DNA of 64,000 bases from Planctomycetota bacterium (GCA_024280755.1 JAJRPN010000004.1:1-64000), one strand, 5' to 3'. Counted from the first letter of the stretch, positions 9,180 to 18,048 are shown. Numbers and translations: made by a program. The notes: generated by a model not told the origin, from the sequence alone.

Positions 9180-10049
9180 TTATTGATCGCATGCTCTGCG
9201 AATAGCCGCGGCCTGTGTGATCACCTGCTCGAAGTCATCAAAGTTCAACTGCGTTGCTCCGTCGGACCATGCTTCTTTGGGGTTTGGGTGGCACTCGACG
9301 AAGAGGGAATGCACGCCGATGGCGGTGGCGGCTTTGGCGAGTTGGAGGGCGCGGTCGGGTCGGCCTCCGGTTTGTTCGCCGGAACCTGGGAGCTGGGTGG
9401 AGTGGGTGACATCGAAGCAGACTGGCGGGGAGCCGAGATCGGTGAATGCGGAGCAGTCGAGTTCCATCATGTCGGCGATACCGATGAAGTCGTTGACGAG
9501 GCGGTGGTAGCCAAAGAATGTGCCTCGCTCGGTGAGCATGATGTTTTCGCATCCTGCTTCGGTGGCTTTGCGGATTGGACCAGCCATTTCGCCGGGCGAG
9601 AGGAACTGGCCTTTCTTGATGTTCAATCCACAGCCGTGCGTTTTGCATGCTTGGGCAGACGCGACGACCAGATCGGTTTGCCTGCACAGGAATGCCGGGA
9701 TTTGGATGAGATCAACGGTTGGGGCAATTGCCTCGGCTTGTTCTGGAGCATGGATGTCGGTGGTGGTGGGGACGCCGAGTTCTTGCTTGATGGCAGCGAA
9801 GTGTTCGAGCCCTTGCTCGATCCCGATTCCTCGCTTGGAGTTGATCGATGAACGGTTGGCTTTATCGAAGCTGGCTTTGAAAATAAAGGGGAGACCGGCG
9901 GCTTCGCAGACCGCTTTGCAGTGTTTTCCCACACTTATCCCCAATTCAAGCGATTCAAGAGTGCATGGCCCGGCGATAATGGCGAGTGGCTGGTTCAGGC
10001 CGATTTTGATGGAATCGACGGTGCAGAAACGATTGGAATCGGTGTTCAT
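9180..10049 (-). CDS. kdsA: 3-deoxy-8-phosphooctulonate (Kdo-8-P) synthase
   Basis: KdsA condenses phosphoenolpyruvate with arabinose-5-phosphate to make Kdo-8-phosphate for lipopolysaccharide. The 289-aa product has the family motifs IAGPCTLES (25-33), FKASFDKANRSS (57-68), DLIQIPAFLCRQTD, IKKGQF, TERGTFFGY, FDVTHSTQLPG and ECHPNP. The cysteine in AGPC, at the place where metal-independent enzymes such as E. coli have asparagine, predicts the metal-dependent class; the partner histidine, glutamate and aspartate (DVTHS, ECHP, SDGATQ) are also present. Start at 10049 has no strong ribosome binding site. waaA lies 6.7 kb away on the other strand. Confidence 0.95.
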   Translation of the reverse strand: MNTDSNRFCTVDSIKIGLNQPLAIIAGPCTLESLELGISVGKHCKAVCEAAGLPFIFKASFDKANRSSINSKRGIGIEQGLEHFAAIKQELGVPTTTDIHAPEQAEAIAPTVDLIQIPAFLCRQTDLVVASAQACKTHGCGLNIKKGQFLSPGEMAGPIRKATEAGCENIMLTERGTFFGYHRLVNDFIGIADMMELDCSAFTDLGSPPVCFDVTHSTQLPGSGEQTGGRPDRALQLAKAATAIGVHSLFVECHPNPKEAWSDGATQLNFDDFEQVITQAAAIRRACDQ

Positions 10050-10128
10050 GCCAAAGATTAGGCGGGTAAAGGGGATTTTGAGGAAGAATTAAGAAAGAGC
10101 AGCGTATGAAAATGAGTGACTGTTCGGG

Positions 10129-10158
10129 TGGACAAAACTACCCATTGTGTCGCATAGT
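10129..10158 (+). promoter_or_regulatory. Candidate sigma-70 promoter for the RNA at 10165
   Basis: TGGACA (10129-10134, five of six to TTGACA) and CATAGT (10153-10158, four of six to TATAAT) are separated by 18 bases. A start at about 10165 would fall just before the structured stretch. This is a consensus match only. Confidence 0.35.
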
Positions 10159-10164
10159 GTAATA

Positions 10165-10365
10165 AATAACACCAAAATGGGGAATAGTGGAGCATGTTGG
10201 TGGCTTTGGTGCTATTTTAGTCCTTACGCATGTTCCCTCTCGAGATCGTCCCCGAGCACGGAGTTTGCTATTCCCGGTTGATTCTCCACCCCGCCGTGAT
10301 TTTCAACTGAGGCAAATTTTGCTCGTCCCGCCAGGTTCCCTCCTTGGCGGGACGATCTCTTTTTG
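10165..10365 (+). ncRNA. Candidate structured RNA with terminator
   Basis: No ORF is supported between kdsA and tRNA-Val, but the stretch folds well by eye. GGGAATAG (10180-10187) pairs with CTATTCCC (10268-10275); inside, GGAGCATG (10189-10196) pairs with CATGTTCC (10229-10236, one G-U) and CTCG (10239-10242) with CGAG (10253-10256), a three-way junction. TCGTCCCGCCA (10323-10333) and TGGCGGGACGA (10344-10354) form a terminator hairpin followed by TCTCTTTTT. GAGATCGTCCC (10242-10252) is perfectly complementary to GGGACGATCTC (10349-10359), an alternative to the terminator stem. It could be a trans-acting RNA of 6S size or an attenuator in front of tRNA-Val. I do not recognise the SRP, tmRNA or RNase P signature motifs. 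Confidence 0.42.
10323..10365 (+). terminator. Rho-independent terminator of the candidate RNA
   Basis: An 11-bp hairpin, TCGTCCCGCCA with TGGCGGGACGA around a ten-base loop, is followed by TCTCTTTTT. It lies between the structured stretch and tRNA-Val, so it would separate the two transcripts unless the alternative pairing to 10242-10252 forms. Confidence 0.75.
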
Positions 10366-10454
10366 GGTTCCTTTATTTCTGTGTGGTAGAGACAAATTTT
10401 CATTCGAGTTTGATTGCGTTCTTGTAGGTTGGGTGTCTATGCTCTGTGCGATCC

Positions 10455-10528
10455 GGGCGAGTAGCTCAGTTGGCTAGAGCGTTCGCCTTACACGCGAAAT
10501 GTCGTGGGTTCGAGTCCCTCCTCGCCTA
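10455..10528 (+). tRNA. tRNA-Val (anticodon TAC)
   Basis: The 74-base cloverleaf has acceptor arms GGGCGAG and CTCGCCT (first pair G-U), D stem GCTC/GAGC, anticodon stem TTCGC/GCGAA with loop CTTACAC, and a TTCGAGT T-loop. The anticodon TAC reads GUA, valine. The T stem GTGGG/CCCTC holds one T-T mismatch. The 3' CCA is not encoded. Confidence 0.93.
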
Positions 10529-10577
10529 TTGCCCGGTATATGTAAGTTGTTTCTATGCCACTTGCAACGATTGAAAT

Positions 10578-10607
10578 GGGGTTAGCAGCAATGCTGATCC
10601 CTTTTTT
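10578..10607 (+). terminator. Rho-independent terminator after tRNA-Val
   Basis: GGGGTTAGCA and TGCTGATCCC form a hairpin with a four-base loop (one G-T pair), followed by six T. It sits 50 bases after the tRNA and ends its transcript before the repeat-protein gene. Confidence 0.82.
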
Positions 10608-10769
10608 AATTGCGACTTTGTTGTCCTGAATAGCCGCCCTGAAAACTAAAAAATTGTGTTATGGGTAAATGTCCTTATGTGGTAGTGTGGGGTTTTACTC
10701 TAACGATCAAGTATCGGCCAAAATGGACTGGTTGAGGCTTGTCTACACAAAATGGAAAAGGGACGAGAT

Positions 10770-13700
10770 ATGAAAAGCAAGGCACTCATCGCGCTCGGGG
10801 TACTGTCGACAACATCATTGATAGCACACGCTGGCGGAGCAACGAGTTGGCTCAGCGCAGCCAATGGGGACTGGAATGTCGGAGCCAACTGGGACTCAGG
10901 AGTCGTGCCGGGGCTGAGCGACTCAGTGTTGCTTGGCCATGCAAGTGCGTACACGGTAACGATGCCTGCGAGCCAAACGATGGCCTCGCTGATGATTACG
11001 AATCCAGGAGTAGTGCTCAATACGGGCAATGCGACCACCCAAAGCATCGCGGGCGATTTTTTGAATAACGGCATGGTCGTTGTGAACTTTACCAGCAATA
11101 TTTCAATCACTTCATTGCAGTTTAATGCTGATACGATGCTTACGGGGTCTGGCTCCATTTTGCTCAACGCGCCAGCATTACGGGCACGCATTCTCACCGG
11201 TACAGGGTTTACATTTACGCAGGGGAGCGGGCACACGATCCGTGGGCAAGGCCGAATCGAAGGCGCCATGATCAATGACGGCACGGTGTCTTCAGATCTT
11301 GGGCTCACCATGACCCTGCAAATATTTGACAAAACAAACAACAGCATCATGCAGGCCATCAATGGATCGAACCTGGCGATCGCAGGTATTACAGTTCCGC
11401 AGGGGCTCGCGGGTGTGATTCGAGCCGACGGTGTTGGTTCGCGCGTCACTATTACTGGTTCGACGATCATGGGTGGTGCGATTGGTTCTATAAATGATGC
11501 CGATATTTCGATATCGGGTACAAGCGCAATCAATGGAGTGAGTGTGAGTGGTGAGATTGATGTGCAGAACGCGGCGACGCTTTCGGTAGCGGGCTCGCTT
11601 GATAACAGCGGGACGATCACGATCAACCCAACGGGTAATGTGTCGGCTACACAGATCGTTTTCAATGATTCAATGACCGTGAGCGGCAACGGGACTTTTA
11701 TACTTGCGTCACCTAACGCTCGGGCCCGAATCCAAACTGGAGTTGGGCAAACGGTGACGATGAATCCCATGCTCACGATCCTTGGGCAAGGGCGGATCGA
11801 AGCGAGCATGGTCAATAACGGTTTGATCCGTTCGGATACTGCTGAGATTCGAATGATCACCAATGACAAGACTAACAATGGAACGATGGAAGCCATCGGC
11901 GGCTCCGTGATGGAGTTGAGTGGGATTACTATCACTCAGGGCGGAGCAGGATTGATCTCCGCCGACGGAGTCGGATCGCAGATTGAACTCATCGGTTCAA
12001 CAGTTGATGGTGGCACCTTGCAATCGATCAATGGAGCCGATGTTACGATCGATTCATCGAGTACGCTCAACTCGGTGAACTTCACAGGCGATCTCAATAT
12101 CCAGAACGCTCAAACACTCACGGTGAATAATGCACTTACAAGCAATGGAACAATCACCATCAACCCAACGGGCAATATCTCGTCAACACAGATCCTGTTC
12201 AATGATACGATGACACTCGGGGGCACCGGCGAAATCGTTCTAGCATCGCCAGATTCGCGTGCCAGAGTTCAGACGAGCGTGGGGTCAGTGCTGACACTGC
12301 CCGCGACGCAGACGATTCGCGGCTTGGGTAGGATCGAAGCGGACATGATCAACAATGGAATTATTCGTTCTGATACTGGAAATGAGATTCGGTTGGTCAC
12401 GAACTCGAAGGTGAATAACTCGACGATAGAAGCCGTAAACGCTTCGAATATCGAAGTGAGTAGCATCACGATCGATCAGACTGGTGGAGGAGTTCTTTCG
12501 GCAAACGATGCCGGATCACAGATCGAGTTGCTCAGTGCGACGATTGAAGGCGGGATAATCTCTGCCGCGATCGGGGCGGATATCTCGATTGATGTATCGA
12601 GCATGCTTGATGGCGTGACGATTATCGGGAATGTGAATGTGCAGAATTCACGAACACTTACGATCGGTACATCGCTGACAAACGCGGGTGTGATTGAAGT
12701 GAATCCGACGGGGAATATATCAACAACGCAAATTTTGTTCAATGATTCGATGACAGTCGATGGCGTTGGTTCGATCAAACTCAGTTCACCCGGCGCGCGA
12801 GCTCGGATTCAGACTGCGGTTGACAAGACCGTGACGATGAGTTCGACGCAGACGATTCATGGGCAGGGGCAAATCGAGGCATCCATGATCAACAATGGGA
12901 TGATCACTTCTGATGTGCTGGGTGGGGAGATACGATTTACATTGAATGGAAAGACAAACAATGGTGTTATTCAGGCGAATAACGATTCAAATCTTGAGTT
13001 CAGTGCGGTAGTATTGACGCAAGGTGCAGTTGGGCAGATATTGGCCGATGGTGCTGGTTCGGAGATCGAACTGGCGAGCGCAACCATCTCTGGCGGCTCG
13101 CTGACTACAACAAATGGGGCGGATGTCTCGGTCAATTCATTGAGCGCGCTCGACGGAGTAAATTTCTCTGGATTACTCAACATCCCGAACGCATCAACGC
13201 TGGGGATTGCGTTTGGGACACTCAACAACGGTTTGATCGTGGTTAACGAGACTTCAAATATCAGCACCACGCAGCTTCGGTGGAATGAAGAGATGATTCT
13301 TGGGGGAAGCGGGACGATCCGACTCAATGCGCCGGGGGCACGGGCTAGGTTGATTGCTGGGCCGGGTGTTACACAAGGTGGGATTGGTTCCCAGCAACGC
13401 CTCGAAGGCATCGGGAGGATTGATCTTAATCTCATCAATGACGGCACCATTGCGCCAGGCTTGAGCATCGGCACCATGACTGCAACTCAACCCATCCTTT
13501 TCACAGGTATCGCTAGCTTTGAAGCAGAGGTCGATGCAGCATTTGGCGACTTGCTTGATAGCTCGTCAACCATTGAACTTCATGGCACGCTCGATGTGCT
13601 CTACATCAACGGCTTCGCTCCAACAGGTTTCTGGGCACGCACGATCATTGAAGGCTCAAACATCACCGGCAGTTTTGATGTGGTCAATGTGCCGGCGGCT

Positions 13701-13928
13701 CCGTTTGGATTGGTCACAAAGGTGTTGAATACAGGAACAGAGATTATTGTTGGGCAGACTTGTCCTGCGGATCAAAATATTGATGGGGTGCTCAACTTCT
13801 TCGATGTCTCGCGGTTCTTGGCCGACTTTGCAGCGATGGACCCCTCGGCGGATTTTACGGGCGATGGCGAGTTTAACTTCTTTGATATCTCGGCGTTCCT
13901 CGGGAGTTTCTCGGGTGGCTGTTCATAA
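10770..13928 (+). CDS. Large repeat (beta-helix-like) secreted protein with GC-type dockerin
   Basis: The 1052-aa product has a signal peptide ending near LIAHAGG, a WLSAANGDWNVGANWDSG segment like the N-terminal cap of autotransporter-type beta-helix proteins, and five repeats of about 180 residues. Each repeat contains a segment like STQILFND-TM, then A-R-A-R-[IV]-x-T and G-x-G-R-I-E-A-x-[ML]-[IV]-N-N-G; at the DNA level the repeats recur every 538-541 bases (about 11116, 11656, 12194, 12732, 13271). The C-terminus has the two NFFD[VI]S segments and ends SGGCS. The repeat chemistry (N, T, S, G, V-rich short strands) suggests a right-handed beta-helix, an adhesin or surface filament. The ATG at 10770 follows GGGACGAG. 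No catalytic motif seen. Confidence 0.82.
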   Translation: MKSKALIALGVLSTTSLIAHAGGATSWLSAANGDWNVGANWDSGVVPGLSDSVLLGHASAYTVTMPASQTMASLMITNPGVVLNTGNATTQSIAGDFLNNGMVVVNFTSNISITSLQFNADTMLTGSGSILLNAPALRARILTGTGFTFTQGSGHTIRGQGRIEGAMINDGTVSSDLGLTMTLQIFDKTNNSIMQAINGSNLAIAGITVPQGLAGVIRADGVGSRVTITGSTIMGGAIGSINDADISISGTSAINGVSVSGEIDVQNAATLSVAGSLDNSGTITINPTGNVSATQIVFNDSMTVSGNGTFILASPNARARIQTGVGQTVTMNPMLTILGQGRIEASMVNNGLIRSDTAEIRMITNDKTNNGTMEAIGGSVMELSGITITQGGAGLISADGVGSQIELIGSTVDGGTLQSINGADVTIDSSSTLNSVNFTGDLNIQNAQTLTVNNALTSNGTITINPTGNISSTQILFNDTMTLGGTGEIVLASPDSRARVQTSVGSVLTLPATQTIRGLGRIEADMINNGIIRSDTGNEIRLVTNSKVNNSTIEAVNASNIEVSSITIDQTGGGVLSANDAGSQIELLSATIEGGIISAAIGADISIDVSSMLDGVTIIGNVNVQNSRTLTIGTSLTNAGVIEVNPTGNISTTQILFNDSMTVDGVGSIKLSSPGARARIQTAVDKTVTMSSTQTIHGQGQIEASMINNGMITSDVLGGEIRFTLNGKTNNGVIQANNDSNLEFSAVVLTQGAVGQILADGAGSEIELASATISGGSLTTTNGADVSVNSLSALDGVNFSGLLNIPNASTLGIAFGTLNNGLIVVNETSNISTTQLRWNEEMILGGSGTIRLNAPGARARLIAGPGVTQGGIGSQQRLEGIGRIDLNLINDGTIAPGLSIGTMTATQPILFTGIASFEAEVDAAFGDLLDSSSTIELHGTLDVLYINGFAPTGFWARTIIEGSNITGSFDVVNVPAAPFGLVTKVLNTGTEIIVGQTCPADQNIDGVLNFFDVSRFLADFAAMDPSADFTGDGEFNFFDISAFLGSFSGGCS
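11116..13480 (+). repeat. Five tandem ~540-bp intragenic repeats
   Basis: The coding sequence for the motif [ST]-T-Q-[IL]-x-[FW]-N recurs at about 11116, 11656, 12194, 12732 and 13271, a nearly constant 540-base (180-residue) period. The middle three units are the most alike; the first and last have diverged. Recombination between units could change copy number. Confidence 0.8.
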
Positions 13929-13990
13929 TCGGACGCGGCGCGGGATGTGAATGAACATTCGTTCGAGTGTAATTGAGCTTTTGTTATTCA

Positions 13991-14020
13991 TGAACCCGCA
14001 GGTTTGCGGGTTCATTTTTT
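13991..14020 (+). terminator. Rho-independent terminator after repeat protein
   Basis: TGAACCCGCA and TGCGGGTTCA form a perfect 10-bp hairpin with a GGTT loop followed by six T. It ends the transcript of the gene at 10770. Confidence 0.92.
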
Positions 14021-14053
14021 GACCATATAGGCCTCAATGCGTTGGTGTGGCGA

Positions 14054-14085
14054 CTATTGGCCGATTCGCATGGTGTCTATTGGCC
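14054..14085. repeat. Direct repeat CTATTGGCC upstream of propeller gene
   Basis: The nonamer CTATTGGCC occurs at 14054-14062 and 14077-14085, 23 bases apart (about two helical turns), about 130 bases before the gene at 14216. The spacing suits a protein binding site, but no regulator is known. Confidence 0.3.
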
Positions 14086-14215
14086 ATATGTTCTATTTGT
14101 GGAATAGTGATCGATGAAGCCTGTTTGTATGTGTGATTGAGTGTAGATTCTACATAGTATGTTCTTAGGTTGTTTCGGCTGGCACAAGTTGCAGATTGAA
14201 AGCAGGGTGATTGAT

Positions 14216-16666
14216 ATGGGATATGGGAATCGTTCGTTGGGTCGTGGGCTTTGTGTGGGTTTGTGTGTTGGTGCCGCGATGTGTTCGCCTCAGGCGTTTG
14301 GGCAGGTGCTCAATGAAGTCGCGGCGTTGGACTCTGGCGAGGGCCCCGCCCATGAACGCATGGGGAGAGTGATTGTCAGCGATAATGGGATTTTTGTGGT
14401 CACAGCGGGGAGTACTACACTTGTGTATGATTCAGCGACGGGAACAAAGTTGTTTGATCTTGTTCCCGACGATGCGGAATCAATCAGTGTGAGTTCTCTG
14501 GCAATTGATAACAACTTGATTGTGGTTGGCTCTTCGTTCGATTCAACCAATGGGACAAGGTCTGGTGCCGCGTATGTGTTTGATGCCACAACAGGGAGTC
14601 AGATTGTAAAGCTCTTGCCGAATGATTCCAATGCATTCGATGAGTTTGGTGTATCCGTTTCGATTTCAAATGGGATTGCTGTTGTAGGAGCTGGCCGAAA
14701 CAACAACCTCACAGGCACGGCGTTTCTTTTTGATGCGATCACTGGTCAGCAACTCTTTCAGCTTGTTGCAAGCAACGCGGATTTTACGGATTACTTTGGT
14801 GCAGCTGTAGCGATCAACGATGGTATTGTTGCGGTGAGTGCGCCAGGCACATCCGGTTTCCGAGGTGGCACCGTGTATCTGTTTGATGCCGCGACCGGGT
14901 TTGAGTTTGATATCATTCAACAAGGAGATCAAAGCGGATTTGAACAGCAGTTTGGCCAAAGGTTAGCGATCGACAACGGGTTGCTCGCAGTGGGAGTCCC
15001 TTTTGATGATGTCGTTGGGATTGGATCAGGTTCTGTGTATGTCTTTGATATGGCGACCGGAAATCAGATATCAAAGCTCGTTCCAAGTGATGGCCAGGCA
15101 CGCGATTTCTTTGGGGCTTCCATATCGATAGATGGGGGCATCGTTGTGGCCGGTGCGAGATCGGACGATGATCTTGGAGATGAGTCTGGATCAGCCTATA
15201 TCTTTGATGCGAATACTGGGGTACAGCTTTCAAAGCTGCTCGCAAATGACGGTTCGGCAGCACATTCTTTCGGGTCCGCGGTTTCGATTGATGGGGGTGT
15301 AATCGTTGTTGGCGCCAGCGGCGATAATGAAAACGGAGTCGGTGCTGGTTCGGTACATCTCTTCGATGCATTGGATGGGCTGCATATTCAAAAAATTATT
15401 CAATCCGGCGGAGCCATCGGCGATGAGTTCGGGACTTCAATCGCGATCTATGAGAATATTGTCGCGGTGGGTGCTGTTGAAGATCATGACGATGGTGCCG
15501 TTTCTGGATCGGTTTACCTGTTCGATCGCTTTACTGATACTCGGTTAGGAAAGCTTGTTCCATTCGATGGGGCACCGAGCGATCAGTTTGGTTCATCGGT
15601 CGGTATCGATAGCGCGTATGTAGCTGTGGGGGCTCCATTTGATGACGATCTTGGAATTGCATCTGGATCTGCGTATGTGTTTGACACGGCTACGCGTGAA
15701 CAGATTGTGAAGTTGCTTGCCGATGATGGGGCGATGTTCGATGGCTTTGGGATTTCAGTTGCATCGAGCAATGGGCTTGTTGCGGTTGGTGCGCCGGGCG
15801 ATGATGATCAAGGGAACGGCTCTGGCTCGGCGTATGTATTTGACACTGCCAGTGGCGTGCAGCTTTCGAAGTTGCTTGCAGATGATGGAGCCGCCAACGA
15901 TATCTTTGGGAATGTGATTGCGATTGACAACGGACTTGTGGTCGTTGGGGCAAGCGGCGATGGTGATCTGGGATCAAACTCTGGCTCGGCATATGTGTTT
16001 GATGCGATGACGGGTGTTCAGATCGCAAAGCTACTTCCAGATGACGGGGCAGCGTTGGACAAGTTTGGGGCTTCGGTTGCGATTTATGGCAGCGTTGTTG
16101 CTGTCGGTGCGACGGGAGATTCTGATCTTGGGGCCAACTCGGGTTCGGTCTATGTCTTTGATGCCAGTACTGGGACTCAGATCTTCAAACTACTTCCTGA
16201 TGATGGCGAAGCGGGAGACTTGTTCGGGCATTCGGTTTCGATATTGAATGATGCTGTTGTAGTGGGTGCTGTTGGGAATGATGAGAACGGGCTGGACGCG
16301 GGATCAGGTTATATCTTTGATTTGAAGACAGGTGATCAGATTCATAAACTGCTGCCTCGCATCGGGAGTGCGGGGGATCTTTTTGGGCAGTCGATTGCAG
16401 CAGAGGGGGATATCGTTGTTGTGGGGGCAACTCATACGGATCAGATTGGACAAAACTCTGGTTCGGCGTATGTGTTTGATTACTTCATTACAGCATGCGA
16501 AGCGGATTTGAATCGTGATGGAGAGCTCAACTTCTTTGATGTTTCAGCATTTTTATCTGCCTTTTCTACAGGCAACACATCCATTGCTGATTTGAATGGT
16601 GACGGTGTGCTCAACGCCTTTGATATCTCAGTATTTCTTTCATTGTTCAGCACAGGCTGTCCATGA
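14216..16666 (+). CDS. FG-GAP-like propeller protein with GC-type dockerin (long form)
   Basis: The 816-aa product begins with a signal peptide (LGRGLCVGLCVGAAMCSPQAFGQ) and carries about a dozen repeats of 50-57 residues built as D-x-F-G-x-S-[VI]-[AS]-I-x-x-G-x-[VI]-[VA]-V-G-A, then SGSAYVFD-x-x-TG-x-Q-[IL]-x-K-L-L. This doubles the repeat count of its paralogue at 4870, which would allow two seven-bladed propellers or an open superhelix. The C-terminus has LNFFDVSAFL and LNAFDISVFL and ends STGCP. D-x-D-x-G loops in the repeats may bind calcium, as in integrin propellers. I prefer the ATG at 14216 to the frame start at 14159 because it begins the signal peptide. Substrate or partner unknown. 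Confidence 0.85.
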   Translation: MGYGNRSLGRGLCVGLCVGAAMCSPQAFGQVLNEVAALDSGEGPAHERMGRVIVSDNGIFVVTAGSTTLVYDSATGTKLFDLVPDDAESISVSSLAIDNNLIVVGSSFDSTNGTRSGAAYVFDATTGSQIVKLLPNDSNAFDEFGVSVSISNGIAVVGAGRNNNLTGTAFLFDAITGQQLFQLVASNADFTDYFGAAVAINDGIVAVSAPGTSGFRGGTVYLFDAATGFEFDIIQQGDQSGFEQQFGQRLAIDNGLLAVGVPFDDVVGIGSGSVYVFDMATGNQISKLVPSDGQARDFFGASISIDGGIVVAGARSDDDLGDESGSAYIFDANTGVQLSKLLANDGSAAHSFGSAVSIDGGVIVVGASGDNENGVGAGSVHLFDALDGLHIQKIIQSGGAIGDEFGTSIAIYENIVAVGAVEDHDDGAVSGSVYLFDRFTDTRLGKLVPFDGAPSDQFGSSVGIDSAYVAVGAPFDDDLGIASGSAYVFDTATREQIVKLLADDGAMFDGFGISVASSNGLVAVGAPGDDDQGNGSGSAYVFDTASGVQLSKLLADDGAANDIFGNVIAIDNGLVVVGASGDGDLGSNSGSAYVFDAMTGVQIAKLLPDDGAALDKFGASVAIYGSVVAVGATGDSDLGANSGSVYVFDASTGTQIFKLLPDDGEAGDLFGHSVSILNDAVVVGAVGNDENGLDAGSGYIFDLKTGDQIHKLLPRIGSAGDLFGQSIAAEGDIVVVGATHTDQIGQNSGSAYVFDYFITACEADLNRDGELNFFDVSAFLSAFSTGNTSIADLNGDGVLNAFDISVFLSLFSTGCP

Positions 16667-16729
16667 TCGGAGGGTGGATATTGACGGGGATTGGGAAGGT
16701 GCGATATTGAATCCCTATGATTTGCCATC

Positions 16730-17980
16730 GTGAATCTGCTTGACCTGCTCTATATCCCGATCGGTGTGCTGGCATTGCCTGTGATTCTGCGCAAGAAGCG
16801 TGGCGGGTGGGATCAACGCTTTGGGCATGTGGAGCCGATGCTCAAGCGGCCTGCTGAGAGTTCGATCCGCGTTCGGGTGATGCTTCATGCGGTATCGGTG
16901 GGGGAGGTTAATGCGCTTCGTTCATTGGTGCCCGAGTTGGTGAAGCAGGCGGATGTGATTGTTTCGGTCACAACCGATACTGGGCTTAAGCAGGGGCAAG
17001 CATTGTTTGGTGAGATCGAAGCGGTTGATGTCGTTCGCTATCCGCTTGATTGTTCATGGATGGTCAAGCGGTTTCTTGATACGGTCAAACCCGATGTGGT
17101 CGGGCTGGTTGAGCTTGAGGTTTGGCCAAATTTTATTAAGCTGTGTTCAAAGCGTGGAATCCCGATCGGAATCATCAACGGCAGGCTCTCGGCGCGTTCG
17201 TATAAAGGATATCGCAAAGTTCGGTTTTTGCTCCGGTCAACCTTTGCTCGGCTGAGCTTTGCGTGTGTCCAAGATCAGGATTATCGTGATCGGATACAGG
17301 CAATGGGCATTGCGAGCGATCGGGTTTCGATTACTGGCTCGATGAAGTGGGACTCTGTCGATGCGTCAGTTCATTCCGAGCCTTCAGCCAAGGCGATCGA
17401 GATTGCGGATGCGATGGGGATTGATCGAAGCAAGTTGATCGTGGTTGCGGGGAGCACCGGTCCGGGTGAAGAGGCATTGCTGCACGAAGCGTGCCTTGAT
17501 GATGTGCAGTTGGTGATCGCGCCGAGAAAAACGGAACGGTTTGATGAAGCGGCACAAGCTGTCGAGGGGTGTGTTCGGCGGTCGGCCAATGAATGCAAGC
17601 CAGGATCGTCACGGTTTTTGCTCGATACGATCGGCGAGTTGTCTGCGATGTACGAACTTGCTGATGTGGTGGTGATCGGGCGATCGTTCTTCGATTTGTA
17701 CGGTTCTGACCCGATCGAGCCGGCAGCGTTGGGCAAGGCAGTGGTCATCGGCCCGGCGCATTCTGATTTTTTACAGGCGATGGGCGTATTGCTTGATGGC
17801 GATGCGATCCAAGTTGTTGATCGGCAAGAGCTTGGGACAGCAATCGTGCAACTGCTTGAGGATGAGGCACTTCGTCAGGCAATTGGTCAGCGGGCACGGG
17901 CATGTGTTTTGGGCCAGCAGGGGGCATCACAGAAGCATCTTGGGGTCTTGCTTGGGCATGCTGAATCTGGGTTGGTGTAA
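16730..17980 (+). CDS. waaA: Kdo transferase (3-deoxy-D-manno-octulosonic acid transferase)
   Basis: WaaA transfers Kdo from CMP-Kdo to lipid A precursor at the inner membrane. The 416-aa product has an N-terminal hydrophobic anchor (LLYIPIGVLALPVIL), the glycosyltransferase N-domain with HAVSVGE (53-59, containing the catalytic glutamate), VELEVWPNF, and the C-domain motifs VAGSTGPGEE, LVIAPRK and DVVVIGRSF, with DPIEPAALGKAVVIGP near the end, all in the order known for the GT30 family. It starts at GTG (16730) with no clear ribosome binding site. With kdsA, this shows a Kdo-based lipopolysaccharide and thus an outer membrane. Confidence 0.93.
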   Translation: MNLLDLLYIPIGVLALPVILRKKRGGWDQRFGHVEPMLKRPAESSIRVRVMLHAVSVGEVNALRSLVPELVKQADVIVSVTTDTGLKQGQALFGEIEAVDVVRYPLDCSWMVKRFLDTVKPDVVGLVELEVWPNFIKLCSKRGIPIGIINGRLSARSYKGYRKVRFLLRSTFARLSFACVQDQDYRDRIQAMGIASDRVSITGSMKWDSVDASVHSEPSAKAIEIADAMGIDRSKLIVVAGSTGPGEEALLHEACLDDVQLVIAPRKTERFDEAAQAVEGCVRRSANECKPGSSRFLLDTIGELSAMYELADVVVIGRSFFDLYGSDPIEPAALGKAVVIGPAHSDFLQAMGVLLDGDAIQVVDRQELGTAIVQLLEDEALRQAIGQRARACVLGQQGASQKHLGVLLGHAESGLV

Positions 17981-18019
17981 AAAACTCAGGAAATGCGTGC
18001 AGAACTCTTTACTGTGGGT

Positions 18020-18048
18020 TTGGAAAACACAAAGTTCAGGCATACTAT
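18020..18048 (+). promoter_or_regulatory. Possible promoter for tRNA-Lys
   Basis: TTGGAA (18020-18025) and TACTAT (18043-18048), each four of six to the sigma-70 consensus, are separated by 17 bases and would start transcription about 45 bases before the tRNA. Confidence 0.3.

Noticed and set aside
8772-9851. 359-aa plus-strand ORF opposite the phosphatase and kdsA genes
   Set aside because: It is a shadow of two well-supported minus-strand genes; its sequence is compositionally odd and without motifs.
10141-10365. SRP RNA, tmRNA or RNase P RNA in the kdsA-tRNA-Val gap
   Set aside because: The conserved SRP tetraloop region (GGAAGCAGCC type), the tmRNA tRNA-like ends and the RNase P core motifs were not found; the RNA remains unassigned.
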